A DNA stretch of 64,000 nucleotides, from the NCBI GenBank assembly GCA_964397305.1, contig CAYNIP010000002.1, positions 124,001-188,000 on the forward strand, in the 5' to 3' direction. This document shows, piece by piece, positions 43,504 through 52,407 of the stretch. A program made the position numbers and the translations under genes. Within the stretch, counting starts at the first letter, position 1, and the number at the start of each line of letters is the position of its first letter. Source of the stretch: JAAUTY01 sp964397305. GTDB taxonomy: Bacteria; Cyanobacteriota; Cyanobacteriia; Cyanobacteriales; Spirulinaceae. The notes under the pieces were generated by a model that ran no database searches, had not been told where the DNA came from, and saw only the letters and a program-made list of their open reading frames with translations.

Positions 43504-43530
43504 AGCAGCCGTAGTAGCGGCTGCTTTTTT
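43504..43530 (+). terminator. Intrinsic terminator of the PatX-like gene
   Basis: AGCAGCCG (43504-43511) and CGGCTGCT (43518-43525) form a perfect 8-bp stem with a 6-base loop, followed by a run of six T ending at 43530. Orientation and distance (36 bases past the stop at 43467) fit termination of the plus-strand gene. The opposite-strand TPR gene ends just beyond, at 43541. Confidence 0.9.
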
Positions 43531-43540
43531 GGCGATGGTC

Positions 43541-45625
43541 TTACTCGGCGGGGGGGTCTGCCGTGGTCTCCGGGAGGGGTTCTCCGATGGCCTTGAGAAT
43601 GGCTTGAATCTCTTGCGGGGAGGTCACCAGTTGGGCCAGTTCGTACTGGGCATCTTCATAGCAGCCCAGGCGGCCGGAACTGAGGCAGCGCTGCGCCGCC
43701 TGCTGGAAATCGGCGATCGCCGCCTTCCGTTCCCCCAACCGCCGGTGGGCCAAGCCACGGTCGTGGTAGACCAGCACATGGTCCGGGTTGCGGGCAATGG
43801 CAGCGGTGAAATCGGCGATCGCCCCGGCCACATCCCCCAAATCTTGGCGGGTCAGGCCGCGATTGTAGTAAGGATCAGCATCCTCCGGATCGAGTTCGAT
43901 GGCAATGTTGTAGTCCGCCAGGGCTCCCGGTAGATCCCCTAGGCGACGGCGCGCCAAGCCCCGGTTCTGATAGGCCAAAGGACTGGTAGGTTGCAGGCTG
44001 ATGGCGCGGTTGCAGTCAGCGATCGCCCCTTCGTGATCCTCCAGGTTCGAGCGCGACAGACAGCGGTTCAAGTAAGCGGCGGCTAAGCGGTCCTCGAGTT
44101 CGACGGCCTGATTGTAGTCCGCCAAGGCCCGGGGATCATCGCCCCCATCCGCGTGGGCATTGCCGCGATTCACATAGGCGGCGGCGAAGTCGGGGCGAGC
44201 CGCGATCGCCGCCGTGTAGTCTTCGATGGCCCCTTGGCGATCGCCCACCAAAAAGCGCAAATTTCCCCGCTGGTAATAGGCGATCGCCGGCTCCGGGCTG
44301 TGCTGAATCGCCGCCGTCAAGTCCTCCAGAGCGGCCTGGGTATCGCCCTGCTCCCGCTGGGCCACCCCCCGCCCCAAGTAGACCCGGCCGCTGCGGGGTT
44401 GCCAGGTCAGGGCCTGGTCGTAGGCCGCCACCGCCATCGCCCACTCACCCCGCTTCGCAGCCGCCTCCCCCTGCTGCCAGAAATAGTAGCCCACCAAGGC
44501 CTGGGGCAATCCCAGACCGACCCCAGCGATCGCCCCCAGACCCAAGATCCCCAAGGCCACCCCCCCCACCCAGAAGCCCCCTCGGCGCGGGCGGGGAGGC
44601 GCAGGCTCAGCGGGAGCCGGCTCGGGAGCCGGGGGCGGGCTCGGGGCCGCCGCCAGGGCCAGTTCCGCCGGCTCCGGCGACGACGGGGGCAGGTACACTG
44701 GCGCGAGGCGATCCGAGGCCAGGGCCGGAGCCTGGCCCTTCGTCGTGGGCCGTGGCCGCGCGGGTTCCGCCGGCACGGACAGCCGTGATTCTTGCTCCCA
44801 AGCCGCCAAGGCTTGCAGGGCCGCCGCTGCATTGGGGTAGCGCTCCTGGGGATCTGGGTGAACCAAGCGCTTCAGCAGCGCCATCAGGGCCGGATCGAGA
44901 TCCAGGAAACTGAACCAGGAACCCGGCGGGGTCTGGCCCGCAGCCGTCTGGCGGAGTTGGTTGAGCTCTCGGGGAGTCTTGCCGCTGAGGGCTTGCAGAG
45001 CGATCAGGCCCAGGGCGTAGAGGTCGCTGCCCAGCTCCGCCTTACCGATCACCTGCTCAGGGGCAAGGTAGAAAATGACCTCCGGCGGGGCCGGCTGAGG
45101 GGCGTGACCCTGGGCCCGCAGAACCTGGGCCCCAATTTCGCGGAAGATACCAAAGCCGGTTAATACCCAGCGCCCATCCGACTGGCGCTCAATCAGACTG
45201 GCGGGCTTGATACCGAGGTGAATCGTGCCCCGCGCGTGGATGAATTGCAGCACCCCCAGAACCTGCCGGAGCAGCGTGAGCACGGGGGCGATCGCCCAGG
45301 GCTGGCCGGGGAGCAACTGGGAACTCAGGGAGCGACCCGCGACAAATTCCTCGACCAGGTAGAAGCTCTGGCCCTCATGAAAATGCTCAATAATGGTCGG
45401 AATCTGGGCATGGGCGCTCAGGGCTTGCAGGCTGACCGCCTTTTTCCGCAGCAACACCAAGCTGACCTCCAAGGTCCGGGGGTTCGTCGTCGGTAGCTTG
45501 ATTTGCTTCACCACTCGGCGCGGTTGGCCTTGAACCTTCGTGTCCCCGGCCAAAACAGTAGTACCGCTAGCGTCCGAGCCCAGGGCCTTGATCAGTAGGT
45601 AACGATGCTTGAGTAGTTGCCCCAT
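43541..45625 (-). CDS. Kinase-fold protein lacking catalytic residues, fused to TPR repeats
   Basis: A 694-residue protein. Residues 1-280 have the cyanobacterial Ser/Thr kinase fold (VVKQIKLP with the beta-3 Lys40, PTIIEHFHEGQSFYLVEEFVAGRSL, YLAPEQVIGKAELGSDLYALG). The catalytic loop HRD is HLG at 136-138 and the Mg-binding DFG is GFG at 157-159, so both essential aspartates are gone; the glycine loop (LGSDASGTT) is also weak. This predicts a pseudokinase. A Pro/Ala-rich linker and a membrane helix at about 350-385 (GGVALGILGLGAIAGVGLGL) follow. About eight TPR repeats make up the rest (AYYQRGNLRFLVGDRQGAIEDYTAAI type). It is probably a membrane-anchored scaffold. It lies convergent to the PatX-like gene and downstream of tatC. 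Confidence 0.88.
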   Translation of the reverse strand: MGQLLKHRYLLIKALGSDASGTTVLAGDTKVQGQPRRVVKQIKLPTTNPRTLEVSLVLLRKKAVSLQALSAHAQIPTIIEHFHEGQSFYLVEEFVAGRSLSSQLLPGQPWAIAPVLTLLRQVLGVLQFIHARGTIHLGIKPASLIERQSDGRWVLTGFGIFREIGAQVLRAQGHAPQPAPPEVIFYLAPEQVIGKAELGSDLYALGLIALQALSGKTPRELNQLRQTAAGQTPPGSWFSFLDLDPALMALLKRLVHPDPQERYPNAAAALQALAAWEQESRLSVPAEPARPRPTTKGQAPALASDRLAPVYLPPSSPEPAELALAAAPSPPPAPEPAPAEPAPPRPRRGGFWVGGVALGILGLGAIAGVGLGLPQALVGYYFWQQGEAAAKRGEWAMAVAAYDQALTWQPRSGRVYLGRGVAQREQGDTQAALEDLTAAIQHSPEPAIAYYQRGNLRFLVGDRQGAIEDYTAAIAARPDFAAAYVNRGNAHADGGDDPRALADYNQAVELEDRLAAAYLNRCLSRSNLEDHEGAIADCNRAISLQPTSPLAYQNRGLARRRLGDLPGALADYNIAIELDPEDADPYYNRGLTRQDLGDVAGAIADFTAAIARNPDHVLVYHDRGLAHRRLGERKAAIADFQQAAQRCLSSGRLGCYEDAQYELAQLVTSPQEIQAILKAIGEPLPETTADPPAE

Positions 45626-45697
45626 CGTGCCTCCCTGACCCTCCGACCCCCATTATAGAGGAGGGTCTGACGCCCACCTCGGATCGCCGGTCTGCGA

Positions 45698-46462
45698 TCA
45701 GCGACCGCTCAATTTCACCACCCCAACGCCGCCGAAGTAAAGCCCCAGCACCGCCCCCCCTAGGAGCGATTGGGTCACTGGGTCCGTAGACGGCGTGATC
45801 ACGGCTCCCAGGATCGCGGCCCCGAGAATCACATAGCGCCAGCCTGCCAACATTTGCCGCGAGGAGACTAGGCCGAGCTGGGCCAGGATCAGCTGCAAAA
45901 CCGGCACTTGGAACACCAAGCCCGTGCCAAACATCAGCAGCAAGATGAATTCAAAATAGCGCTCAATCGACCAGGCCTGTTCAACAACATCCGCGCCGTA
46001 GCGGATGAAGAAGTTGAGCGCGGCGGGAATCAGGGCCAGGTAAGCAAACCCGAGACCGACGAAGAACAGGAGGCTCGACCCCAGCACCACCGGCCCCAGC
46101 AAGCGCCGCTCGCGCCGCGTGAGGCCGGGGAGCACGAAGCTAATCGCCTGATAGAGGATGAAAGGGCTCGCGACAATCAGGCCGCTATAACCAGCGACCT
46201 TGAAGGAGACCCAAAAAAATTCGCCGGGGGCAATTTGGAGAAACTTGACCCCCTGGGCGGGCACTTCTAGGAGGGCAACAATGGGCCGCACAGCGAAGAA
46301 ACAGGCAGCAATCGCCACGAAGGCCGCGATCAGGGAGTAAAAGAGGCGCGATCGCAACTCCTCCAAGTGCTCGAAGAGGGACATTTCCACATCGTCGGGA
46401 AGCTCGTCAGGATCGGGCTCCGGCGGTTGGACAGGTCGCGTGTCGAGTTCGGTACTAGCCAT
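45698..46462 (-). CDS. tatC: Sec-independent protein translocase TatC
   Basis: The protein has 254 residues from ATG 46462 (MASTELDTR); the frame opens at 46588, but the extra 42 residues do not match the family. TatC is the multi-spanning core of the twin-arginine translocase, which moves folded proteins across plasma and thylakoid membranes. The diagnostic N-terminal motif is present (MSLFEHLEELRSRLFYSL), with six membrane helices and the loop motif FFWVSFKVAGYSGLIVASPFILYQ. VLPGLTRRERR and ITPSTDPVTQ are also family hallmarks. It is transcribed toward the kinase-fold gene, 72 bases away. Confidence 0.96.
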   Translation of the reverse strand: MASTELDTRPVQPPEPDPDELPDDVEMSLFEHLEELRSRLFYSLIAAFVAIAACFFAVRPIVALLEVPAQGVKFLQIAPGEFFWVSFKVAGYSGLIVASPFILYQAISFVLPGLTRRERRLLGPVVLGSSLLFFVGLGFAYLALIPAALNFFIRYGADVVEQAWSIERYFEFILLLMFGTGLVFQVPVLQLILAQLGLVSSRQMLAGWRYVILGAAILGAVITPSTDPVTQSLLGGAVLGLYFGGVGVVKLSGR

Positions 46463-46620
46463 GGCAAGCGTTGCCTGGGGTGATGGTGCAGTTTCATAAT
46501 TGTATCGAGAAATTGGCTGGAGCCAGGGTTGTTGTGGTCGCCCGGCGGTGAGCACTCCCCCCCATCGCGGCCCTTCCAGATCGGTCAAGCCTCGCGAAAC
46601 CCCACAGCCCCTCCCGGCCT

Positions 46621-47097
46621 ATGCTCCACGTGACACCCTCCCAACTCCAGATCATCCACACCCAAGCGATCCAGGATTACCCGCACGAGTGCTGCGGGCT
46701 GCTGCTCGGTTCCCCCGCAGGAACCGGGGCCCGCGTCGCCGAGGTCTGGCCGACGGCGAATGCCTGGAATGCGACGGTGGCAGTCGAGTTGGCAGCGGGG
46801 ATCGAGGCTCTGCCGCGCTCTGGGGGCCCTGGGGAAAACTTTAGCATTGCACCCCAAGATCTGTTGCGGGCTCAAAAGGCGGCCCGCGATCGCCACCTGG
46901 CTATCATTGGCATCTACCATTCTCACCCCGATCACCCGGCCCAGCCCTCGGAGTTTGACCGGGCGATCGCCTGGCCGGCCTACTACTACCTCATTCTCAG
47001 CGTGTGCCAGGGCCGCCCCGGGGCTCTGGGGTGCTGGCGACTCAATGAGCAACAGCAATTCCAGGCCGAATCCCTGGTTATTCAACCTCGTGCCTAG
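46621..47097 (+). CDS. M67 family JAMM metallopeptidase
   Basis: A 158-residue MPN/JAMM-fold metalloprotease. The catalytic Glu23 is in PHECCGLLLG. The zinc motif HxH-x7-S-x2-D is complete: His100, His102, Ser110 and Asp113 in YHSHPDHPAQPSEFD. Bacterial stand-alone members are related to CysO-cleaving Mec and to other sulfur-carrier peptidases that release a substrate from a ubiquitin-like C-terminus. No sulfur-carrier gene is adjacent, so the substrate is unknown. It is divergent from tatC, sharing a 158-base gap. Confidence 0.93.
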   Translation: MLHVTPSQLQIIHTQAIQDYPHECCGLLLGSPAGTGARVAEVWPTANAWNATVAVELAAGIEALPRSGGPGENFSIAPQDLLRAQKAARDRHLAIIGIYHSHPDHPAQPSEFDRAIAWPAYYYLILSVCQGRPGALGCWRLNEQQQFQAESLVIQPRA

Positions 47098-47255
47098 GGT
47101 GCGTCCTGCTTAGCCCCCGCTGGGAGCTGTTCCGCAGCAACGCAGGGCAGCCCCCCTGGGATGTTCCCCACGACTATTCACAACCAGGCCATGAATCAGG
47201 GGGAGTTGGGCTCAACTCCCCCAAGGTTGCAACGATCCAACCGTGAGCCGTGCGG

Positions 47256-47438
47256 TCATTTCTGACCCATGGCAATTCCCGGTGCATAGGCCTCAACCAC
47301 GTTGCCCGTGCGATCGCAATGAACCAGCAAGTAGTCGCACGCGGAGCACTCTGTCTGCACAAGGCACTGATGCTTCTGATAGATACGCTCAGCGGGATTG
47401 CCACAATTGGGGCAGCGAACAATTTCAATAACTCTCAT
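47256..47438 (-). CDS. Small zinc-ribbon protein (60 aa), cyanobacteria type
   Basis: MRVIEIVRCPNCGNPAERIY begins a 60-residue protein with two Cys pairs (CPNC and CSAC), a rubredoxin-like zinc-ribbon, and a conserved C-terminus RTGNVVEAYAPGI. Short proteins of this exact layout are widespread in cyanobacteria and are often mislabelled as a PriA fragment. A role in nucleic-acid or protein binding is plausible but unproven. Confidence 0.85.
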   Translation of the reverse strand: MRVIEIVRCPNCGNPAERIYQKHQCLVQTECSACDYLLVHCDRTGNVVEAYAPGIAMGQK

Positions 47439-47991
47439 GGCGTACTCTTAAACTCACTTGCTTGGAGGTCAATCCTCTTAGGCTTCAGGCTTGATCACCC
47501 AACGATTGGCCAATCAATGGCCTGACCACAAAATCCTTAACCTGTTATTAATTATGGCAATCTGATTTGAGGATGTCAATTGCGATCGCTCTGGGTAAGG
47601 ATGCCATTTACCTTGATCCCCACCTTGAAATCAGCCAAAAGCCTGACGTTACGCATAGTGGCATTGCTGCCAAGAGGGATGACCTCAAAGCCAAAGTACC
47701 AAACTTTAAGCTTTGCCCAAGATTCTTCTTGTCTCTTTACAAGCTTCAGGGTTGGCGATGGGCTCAAGTTTTTTAAGAATTGATTAATACTTCCCGTTGC
47801 TTCTTGTCGCGTTTCTCTCGCGGGTGAGCGCAGCAACCCTCACCCCGAACGACTCTCCCAACGAGGGAGAGACGCTTGCCGGGGGTATCACCCTCCATGG
47901 CAATTCCCTGTAACCCTACCTAGCCTTGAGCGCCCAGGGGTCATTCTGACGCTATGGTAAGAAGAGTCTCTCGTGATGATCCCCTAGTTCT
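47439..47991. other. Intergenic region with repeat debris
   Basis: About 550 bases. 47440-47800 is less GC-rich than its surroundings and has overlapping short frames on both strands, none recognisable. 47815-47910 carries GGGAGAGA-type inverted blocks of the dispersed repeat family (CTCTCCCAACGAGGGAGAG). The menB promoter is expected in 47900-47985. Confidence 0.45.
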
Positions 47992-48825
47992 ATGCCGATC
48001 GACTGGCAGCCGGTTCGGGAATACGACGATATCCTCTACCACAAGATCGATGGCATCGCTAAGATTGCCATCAATCGCCCCCACAAGCGCAATGCCTTCC
48101 GCCCCAAAACGGTGTTTGAACTCTACGACGCCTTCTGTGACGCCCGGGAGGACAGCCAGATCGGCGTCGTTCTGCTCACGGGAGTTGGCCCCCATACCGA
48201 TGGCAAGTATGCCTTTTGCGCCGGCGGCGACCAGAGTGTGCGGGGAGAGGCGGGCTATCGCGATGAGGCTGGCGTGCCGCGCCTCAATGTGCTTGATCTC
48301 CAGCGCTTAATCCGCTCCCTGCCTAAGGTCGTGATCGCCCTCGTCGCGGGCTATGCGATCGGGGGCGGTCATGTCCTGCACCTGCTCTGTGACCTGACCA
48401 TCGCGGCCGACAATGCGATCTTTGGCCAAACGGGGCCGAAGGTGGGCAGCTTTGATGGCGGCTTCGGGGCTTCCTACCTAGCGCGGATTGTGGGTCAGAA
48501 GAAAGCGCGGGAAATCTGGTTCCTCTGTCGGCAGTACAGTGCTGCTGAGGCTCTGGAGATGGGGCTGGTGAACTGTGTCGTGCCGGTGGCCGAACTAGAA
48601 GCGGAAGGGGTGCGTTGGGGTCAGGAAGTGCTCGCCAAGAGTCCGATCGCGATTCGCTGCCTCAAGGCGGCCTTTAATGCGGACTGCGACGGCCAGGCGG
48701 GTTTGCAGGAGCTGGCTGGCAACGCGACGCTGCTCTACTACATGACCGAGGAGGGGGCAGAAGGGAAGCAAGCATTTCTCGAAAAGCGATCGCCCGATTT
48801 TCGCCAATATCCCTGGCGACCCTAG
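47992..48825 (+). CDS. menB: 1,4-Dihydroxy-2-naphthoyl-CoA synthase
   Basis: A 277-residue crotonase-fold enzyme that closes the second ring of the naphthoquinone in menaquinone/phylloquinone synthesis. Typical MenB features: DILYHKIDGIAKIAINRPHKRNAFRP near the N-terminus, CAGGDQSVRG, the oxyanion region VAGYAIGGGHVLHL, GQTGPKVGSFDGGFGASYLARIVG and the C-terminal FLEKRSPDFRQYPWRP. In cyanobacteria the product leads to phylloquinone of photosystem I. Other men genes are not adjacent. Translation starts at ATG 47992 (MPIDWQPVREYDD). Confidence 0.97.
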   Translation: MPIDWQPVREYDDILYHKIDGIAKIAINRPHKRNAFRPKTVFELYDAFCDAREDSQIGVVLLTGVGPHTDGKYAFCAGGDQSVRGEAGYRDEAGVPRLNVLDLQRLIRSLPKVVIALVAGYAIGGGHVLHLLCDLTIAADNAIFGQTGPKVGSFDGGFGASYLARIVGQKKAREIWFLCRQYSAAEALEMGLVNCVVPVAELEAEGVRWGQEVLAKSPIAIRCLKAAFNADCDGQAGLQELAGNATLLYYMTEEGAEGKQAFLEKRSPDFRQYPWRP

Positions 48826-48880
48826 CCCGGAAGGCGGCCGGGGCAGCTCGTGAATCCACGACGGGGCTGAAGCCCTCAGC

Positions 48881-50254
48881 TCAGGGCGATCGCCAGTGCC
48901 AGGCCTTGGGCTGCGTGAAGGTTTGAATCCCGTAGGTTGAAAGGGTTAATCCCAGGCCGGAGTGACCGCGCCCCGACCAGGGCAGACGGGGCGAAGCGCG
49001 ATCGCAACAGTTCCAGTAGGCACTGCCCACCTTGAGGGAGCGCAGGATCGTCGCGGCGCGATCGCGGTCGGGCGTGTAGACCCCCGCCGTCAACCCGTAG
49101 GGCGTATCAGCCATCAGCCGCACCGCCTCCGCATCGGTCGCGACGGCTTGCAGGCCAATGACCGGGCCAAAGCTCTCCTCCCGCATCACCACCATCGAGT
49201 GGTCTACCTGGGCCAACACCGTCGGCTCAAAGAAGTAACCCGCTCCCGGCACCGAGCGCCCACCCCAAAGGAGCCGCGCCCCTCGCTCCACCGCCTGACG
49301 CACCTGCTGCTCCAGGACAGCCCGCTGAGCCGCCCGCGTCAGGGGACCGAGATCGGTGCTCTCCTGCATCGGGTTGCCCAGCTTGAGGCGCTGAACCGTT
49401 GCGAGGAAGGCCTCGAGGAAGGGTTCATAGATGCGCTGGTGGACGTAGATGCGCTCGACCGCGCAACAGCTCTGGCCCGTGTTGTAGAAAGCTCCCTCAG
49501 CGACACTGGCGGCCGCCGTGGCGATGTCCGTGATGTCATCGCAGACATAGACCGGATCTTTGCCCCCCAGCTCCAGTTGCACCTTCATCAGTTGCTTGGC
49601 GGCGGCGATGGCCACGTGGCAGCCCGTGGCATAGGAGCCAGTGAAAAAAACACCGTGGAGGGGCTGTTGCTCCAGGAGCATCGCCCCGACCGCACCGCCG
49701 CCGATGACCAGTTGGAAGAGATCCGGCGGCAGCCCCGCTTCTTGCCAGGCGTAGGCGATCGCCCGTCCCGTGAGGGTGGCAAACTCCGACGGCTTGTAGA
49801 GCACGGCATTTCCCGCTAACAGGGCCGGTACAAAGACATTCGTGCCGACAAAGTAGGGATAATTCCAGGCCGAAATGTTAGCGATCGTCCCTAGGGGCTC
49901 CAGCTCAATCTGCTCCTCAAGGCCGGGCTCGGACCAGACCGTTGCCGGGGCCAAGGCCGCCTCAGCGTGGGCCAGGAAGAACTGGAGGCGATCGCCCGTC
50001 GCCTGAATTTCCGCCCGGGCCTGGGTAATCGGCTTCCCGGTTTCCGCCGTCAAGGTGCGAGCGAGGCTGTCCGTTTGCTGGAGGAGCTGCTCCCGGAAGC
50101 GGGCCACGATCTGACCTCGGGTTGCCAGCGGTGTTGCGGCCCATAGGGGCTGGGCGGCCCGGGCCCGGGCCGCCTTCGTGGCGATCGCCTCCGCATTATC
50201 TTCCGAGAGCTGGGCCAGGATAGCCTCCGTAGCCGGATTGAGAATGGTGAGCAT
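48881..50254 (-). CDS. Aldehyde dehydrogenase (NAD(P)-dependent, class 3-like)
   Basis: A 457-residue aldehyde dehydrogenase. The catalytic cysteine lies in FYNTGQSCCAVERIYV, the general base Glu in VQLELGGKDPVYV and the cofactor-binding Asn in ISAWNYPYFVGTNVF. The C-terminal EESFGPVIGLQAV is also standard. Similar to succinate-semialdehyde dehydrogenase-type enzymes but the substrate cannot be fixed. It is the last gene of a minus-strand run beginning with the small gene at 52120; only 22 bases separate it from the CPBP protease gene. Confidence 0.92.
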   Translation of the reverse strand: MLTILNPATEAILAQLSEDNAEAIATKAARARAAQPLWAATPLATRGQIVARFREQLLQQTDSLARTLTAETGKPITQARAEIQATGDRLQFFLAHAEAALAPATVWSEPGLEEQIELEPLGTIANISAWNYPYFVGTNVFVPALLAGNAVLYKPSEFATLTGRAIAYAWQEAGLPPDLFQLVIGGGAVGAMLLEQQPLHGVFFTGSYATGCHVAIAAAKQLMKVQLELGGKDPVYVCDDITDIATAAASVAEGAFYNTGQSCCAVERIYVHQRIYEPFLEAFLATVQRLKLGNPMQESTDLGPLTRAAQRAVLEQQVRQAVERGARLLWGGRSVPGAGYFFEPTVLAQVDHSMVVMREESFGPVIGLQAVATDAEAVRLMADTPYGLTAGVYTPDRDRAATILRSLKVGSAYWNCCDRASPRLPWSGRGHSGLGLTLSTYGIQTFTQPKAWHWRSP

Positions 50255-50276
50255 GGTAGGCGCAGGGCAGTTTCTC

Positions 50277-51188
50277 TCAGTCTAGAGAACGGTGCGGGCG
50301 GATGAATACAATTCCATAAAACAAGACCGTCAGGACCAGCAGCGCGACCAGTCCCCAGAGCGGATCGGCGCTGTCACTGAGGACCAGGGCCGGCGACGGC
50401 AAGGCCGAGTCTCGGGTGTTGAACAAGGCGACGATCGCCAAGTTATTGCCTGCATGAACCCCGAGGGCCAGCTCCAGGCCGTGATCCCGGAGGGTGATCA
50501 GGCTCAAGAAAACCCCCAGGCTGAAGTAGCTCAGGGCCATCAAGACCCCGCTGCGGCCCATCTCCGGATTGCCGAGGTGGGGAACCAGAAACACCAAGCT
50601 CGAGGCCAGGATCAAGAGCCAGCGCTGGCGGGTGCAGAGGCTGAACCCTTGGAGCAAGTAGCCCCGGATGAACAATTCTTCCGCCGAGGTCTGGATCGGG
50701 GTCAGGATCAGGGCGACCAGGACAAAGGGGAGCCACTGGCCGGGGTGGAACTGGAACTGATAGCTGCCCGGATGCAGGAGGAGGCTCCCCAGGTTCAAGC
50801 CACTGAGGAGCAGCACCCAGAGGCCGCCGCCGAGGGCGACGCGCCGCCACCGGAGTGGGGGCCGGGCCCGAATCAGCGATCGGAACGGCCGCTGGTGAAT
50901 GCGAGTGACCGCGAGCCAGAGGGCTAGCAGGGTGAGCCCAAACCCCAGGTTGGTCGCGACAAACAACAGGAGCGAGGGACCCTGGCTCTGGCTCTGGCTC
51001 TCCCCCATCAACTCCTGCCAGAGGCTCTCAGGGACGAAGCCGAGGATAGCGGCCAGGGCGAGCACCAGGATCACGCCCAGGGAGCTGCCGAACCAAGTAC
51101 CGAGCACTAGGAGCAGGCTGAGCAGGTAGCGCCAGCCGTGGTTTTGGCCTTGGTAAACGGCGTCGAGAAAGTGGGGGCTTGTCATCAC
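50277..51188 (-). CDS. CPBP family intramembrane metalloprotease (CAAX-like)
   Basis: A 303-residue membrane protein with about eight helices. The CPBP motifs are present: EExxxR in TSAEELFIRGYLLQGF, FxxxH in LVFLVPHLGN and HxxxN in GVHAGNNLAIVALF. These glutamyl-type intramembrane proteases process prenylated or peptide substrates or act in bacteriocin immunity. The start is only four bases from the stop of the GIY-YIG gene, so the two are probably translated from one message. Confidence 0.9.
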   Translation of the reverse strand: MMTSPHFLDAVYQGQNHGWRYLLSLLLVLGTWFGSSLGVILVLALAAILGFVPESLWQELMGESQSQSQGPSLLLFVATNLGFGLTLLALWLAVTRIHQRPFRSLIRARPPLRWRRVALGGGLWVLLLSGLNLGSLLLHPGSYQFQFHPGQWLPFVLVALILTPIQTSAEELFIRGYLLQGFSLCTRQRWLLILASSLVFLVPHLGNPEMGRSGVLMALSYFSLGVFLSLITLRDHGLELALGVHAGNNLAIVALFNTRDSALPSPALVLSDSADPLWGLVALLVLTVLFYGIVFIRPHRSLD

Positions 51189-51192
51189 AGCG

Positions 51193-51735
51193 TTAGAGTT
51201 TCAGATCGAGGAGGCCTTGCTCCTTGAGCTTTGGGTTAAAGCGCAATTCCATCGTGACCCCGCGCGATCGCAGGGCCTGCACCCGTTCTGCCTCCACCCG
51301 TCGGGCGATCGCCTTCAGGAGTTTGCCCCGCTCGAGGTCATCACTGGCCGCGTAGCGGGCCTGCTCCTCGGCGGTCATCGCTGGCTTGACATCGATGGGA
51401 TCGCGCCAGGCCGCGGCCTGGGCCCCATGGCCGGGGGGCAGGCCGCCAGATTCCGCCAGCCAGTCGGCCTGGAGCTGCTCGAGGACGGAGCGACTGGGCC
51501 GCTCGAGGCAATGCACCTTAAGCCAGTGACAGGCCTGGGGCTGACGCACGAGGTGCTGGGTCAGACTGAGGGCGACATCGCGGGAGTAGGCCACCAATTG
51601 CAGGGCCTGGGCCGCGTCGAAAATCGCGTAGAGGCCAATTTTGCCCCGGAGGTGCGGGGCAATGGTTCCATCGACCACTAAGGGCTGGAAGTCGAGGTCC
51701 CAGAGGCGCGGGGAAGATGCGGGCATCACCATCAA
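51193..51735 (-). CDS. GIY-YIG nuclease family protein
   Basis: A 180-residue protein. The first 90 residues look like a degenerate GIY-YIG domain (GKIGLYAIFDAAQALQLVAYSRDVALSLTQHLVRQ), with GLY-AIF replacing the classical GIY/YIG pair. The rest is helical and charged (ERGKLLKAIARRVEAERVQALRS), with a basic tail. Proteins of this type are annotated as GIY-YIG nucleases in cyanobacteria; whether this one cuts DNA is uncertain because the expected catalytic Arg/Glu pair is not clear. It is in a four-gene minus-strand run. Confidence 0.75.
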   Translation of the reverse strand: MMVMPASSPRLWDLDFQPLVVDGTIAPHLRGKIGLYAIFDAAQALQLVAYSRDVALSLTQHLVRQPQACHWLKVHCLERPSRSVLEQLQADWLAESGGLPPGHGAQAAAWRDPIDVKPAMTAEEQARYAASDDLERGKLLKAIARRVEAERVQALRSRGVTMELRFNPKLKEQGLLDLKL

Positions 51736-51778
51736 GATTTCACTGTTGCCATCCTACCCGGAGCGGTGGCGATCGCCC

Positions 51779-52120
51779 TCAGCGGTGAGTATTGCGGGCA
51801 ATCGCGTTGTAAGCCTCGTGGGACAGCAGTCGCTGCGGGATGATCTGCTGATCGCGTTGATCGCACAGCAAACGATAGCGGCGACCGATGGAGAACCGAA
51901 TTTGCTGGCGATCGTGGCGGAATCGCCGGCCCCCCAGGCCGTGATAGGCTGCCCCCTGGGCCAACTGGTGAGCGGTATGGCAGGCACGGCGGATGATCGG
52001 CTGGGGCAGGCCGCGGAGGTCGAGGCGGGCCAGGGGGCAAGCGGGGCGGTGGGCGCAGGCTTGGTGACAGCCGCGCGGGCGTTGCGGAGACCGAGAGGAG
52101 GCGTGGCCACTCATAGACAC
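51779..52120 (-). CDS. Small cyanobacterial hypothetical protein with a cysteine/histidine N-terminus
   Basis: A 113-residue protein from GTG 52120 or ATG 52114. The N-terminus has a Cys/His cluster (RGCHQACAHRPACPLA), reminiscent of a small zinc-binding motif; the core reads DLRGLPQPIIRRACHTAHQLAQG and the C-terminus RYRLLCDQRDQQIIPQRLLSHEAYN. The pattern resembles a conserved cyanobacterial family with no known function. An overlapping frame on the same strand (51754-52110) lacks such structure and is rejected. It leads a run with the GIY-YIG, CPBP and aldehyde dehydrogenase genes. Confidence 0.65.
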   Translation of the reverse strand: MSMSGHASSRSPQRPRGCHQACAHRPACPLARLDLRGLPQPIIRRACHTAHQLAQGAAYHGLGGRRFRHDRQQIRFSIGRRYRLLCDQRDQQIIPQRLLSHEAYNAIARNTHR

Positions 52121-52407
52121 CGGGGAAATGGGATACCCTTAATCCCCAACCGGGAACCCTAGCAATTCTGACCCCCTCAGGGGGCGATCGCCGCCCCATC
52201 GGTTCGGTTTCTCCCCCGGGGAGGCGACCAATCTCAGGATTGACCCAACGACTCCTCCCGGTGGTTCACCGCGATCCGGCCACGGATATTATATGCTTGA
52301 GGAAAACTAGCCCCGACCGTCCCTGCTGTCCCACCCGAGGCTCGCAATCCATCGTGAGGCTACACCACACTCCCGCCGACTCCCCCCTGTTGCCGCTGAG
52401 TCCTGAG

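Noticed and set aside
47576..47836. 86-codon minus-strand frame beginning at a TTG
   Set aside because: No domain, no ribosome-binding site, and competing overlapping frames on the other strand; probably non-coding.
51754..52110. 118-codon minus-strand frame overlapping the small gene at 51779-52120
   Set aside because: Its translation is Ala/Pro/Ser-rich without structure, whereas the overlapping frame has a conserved-looking core.
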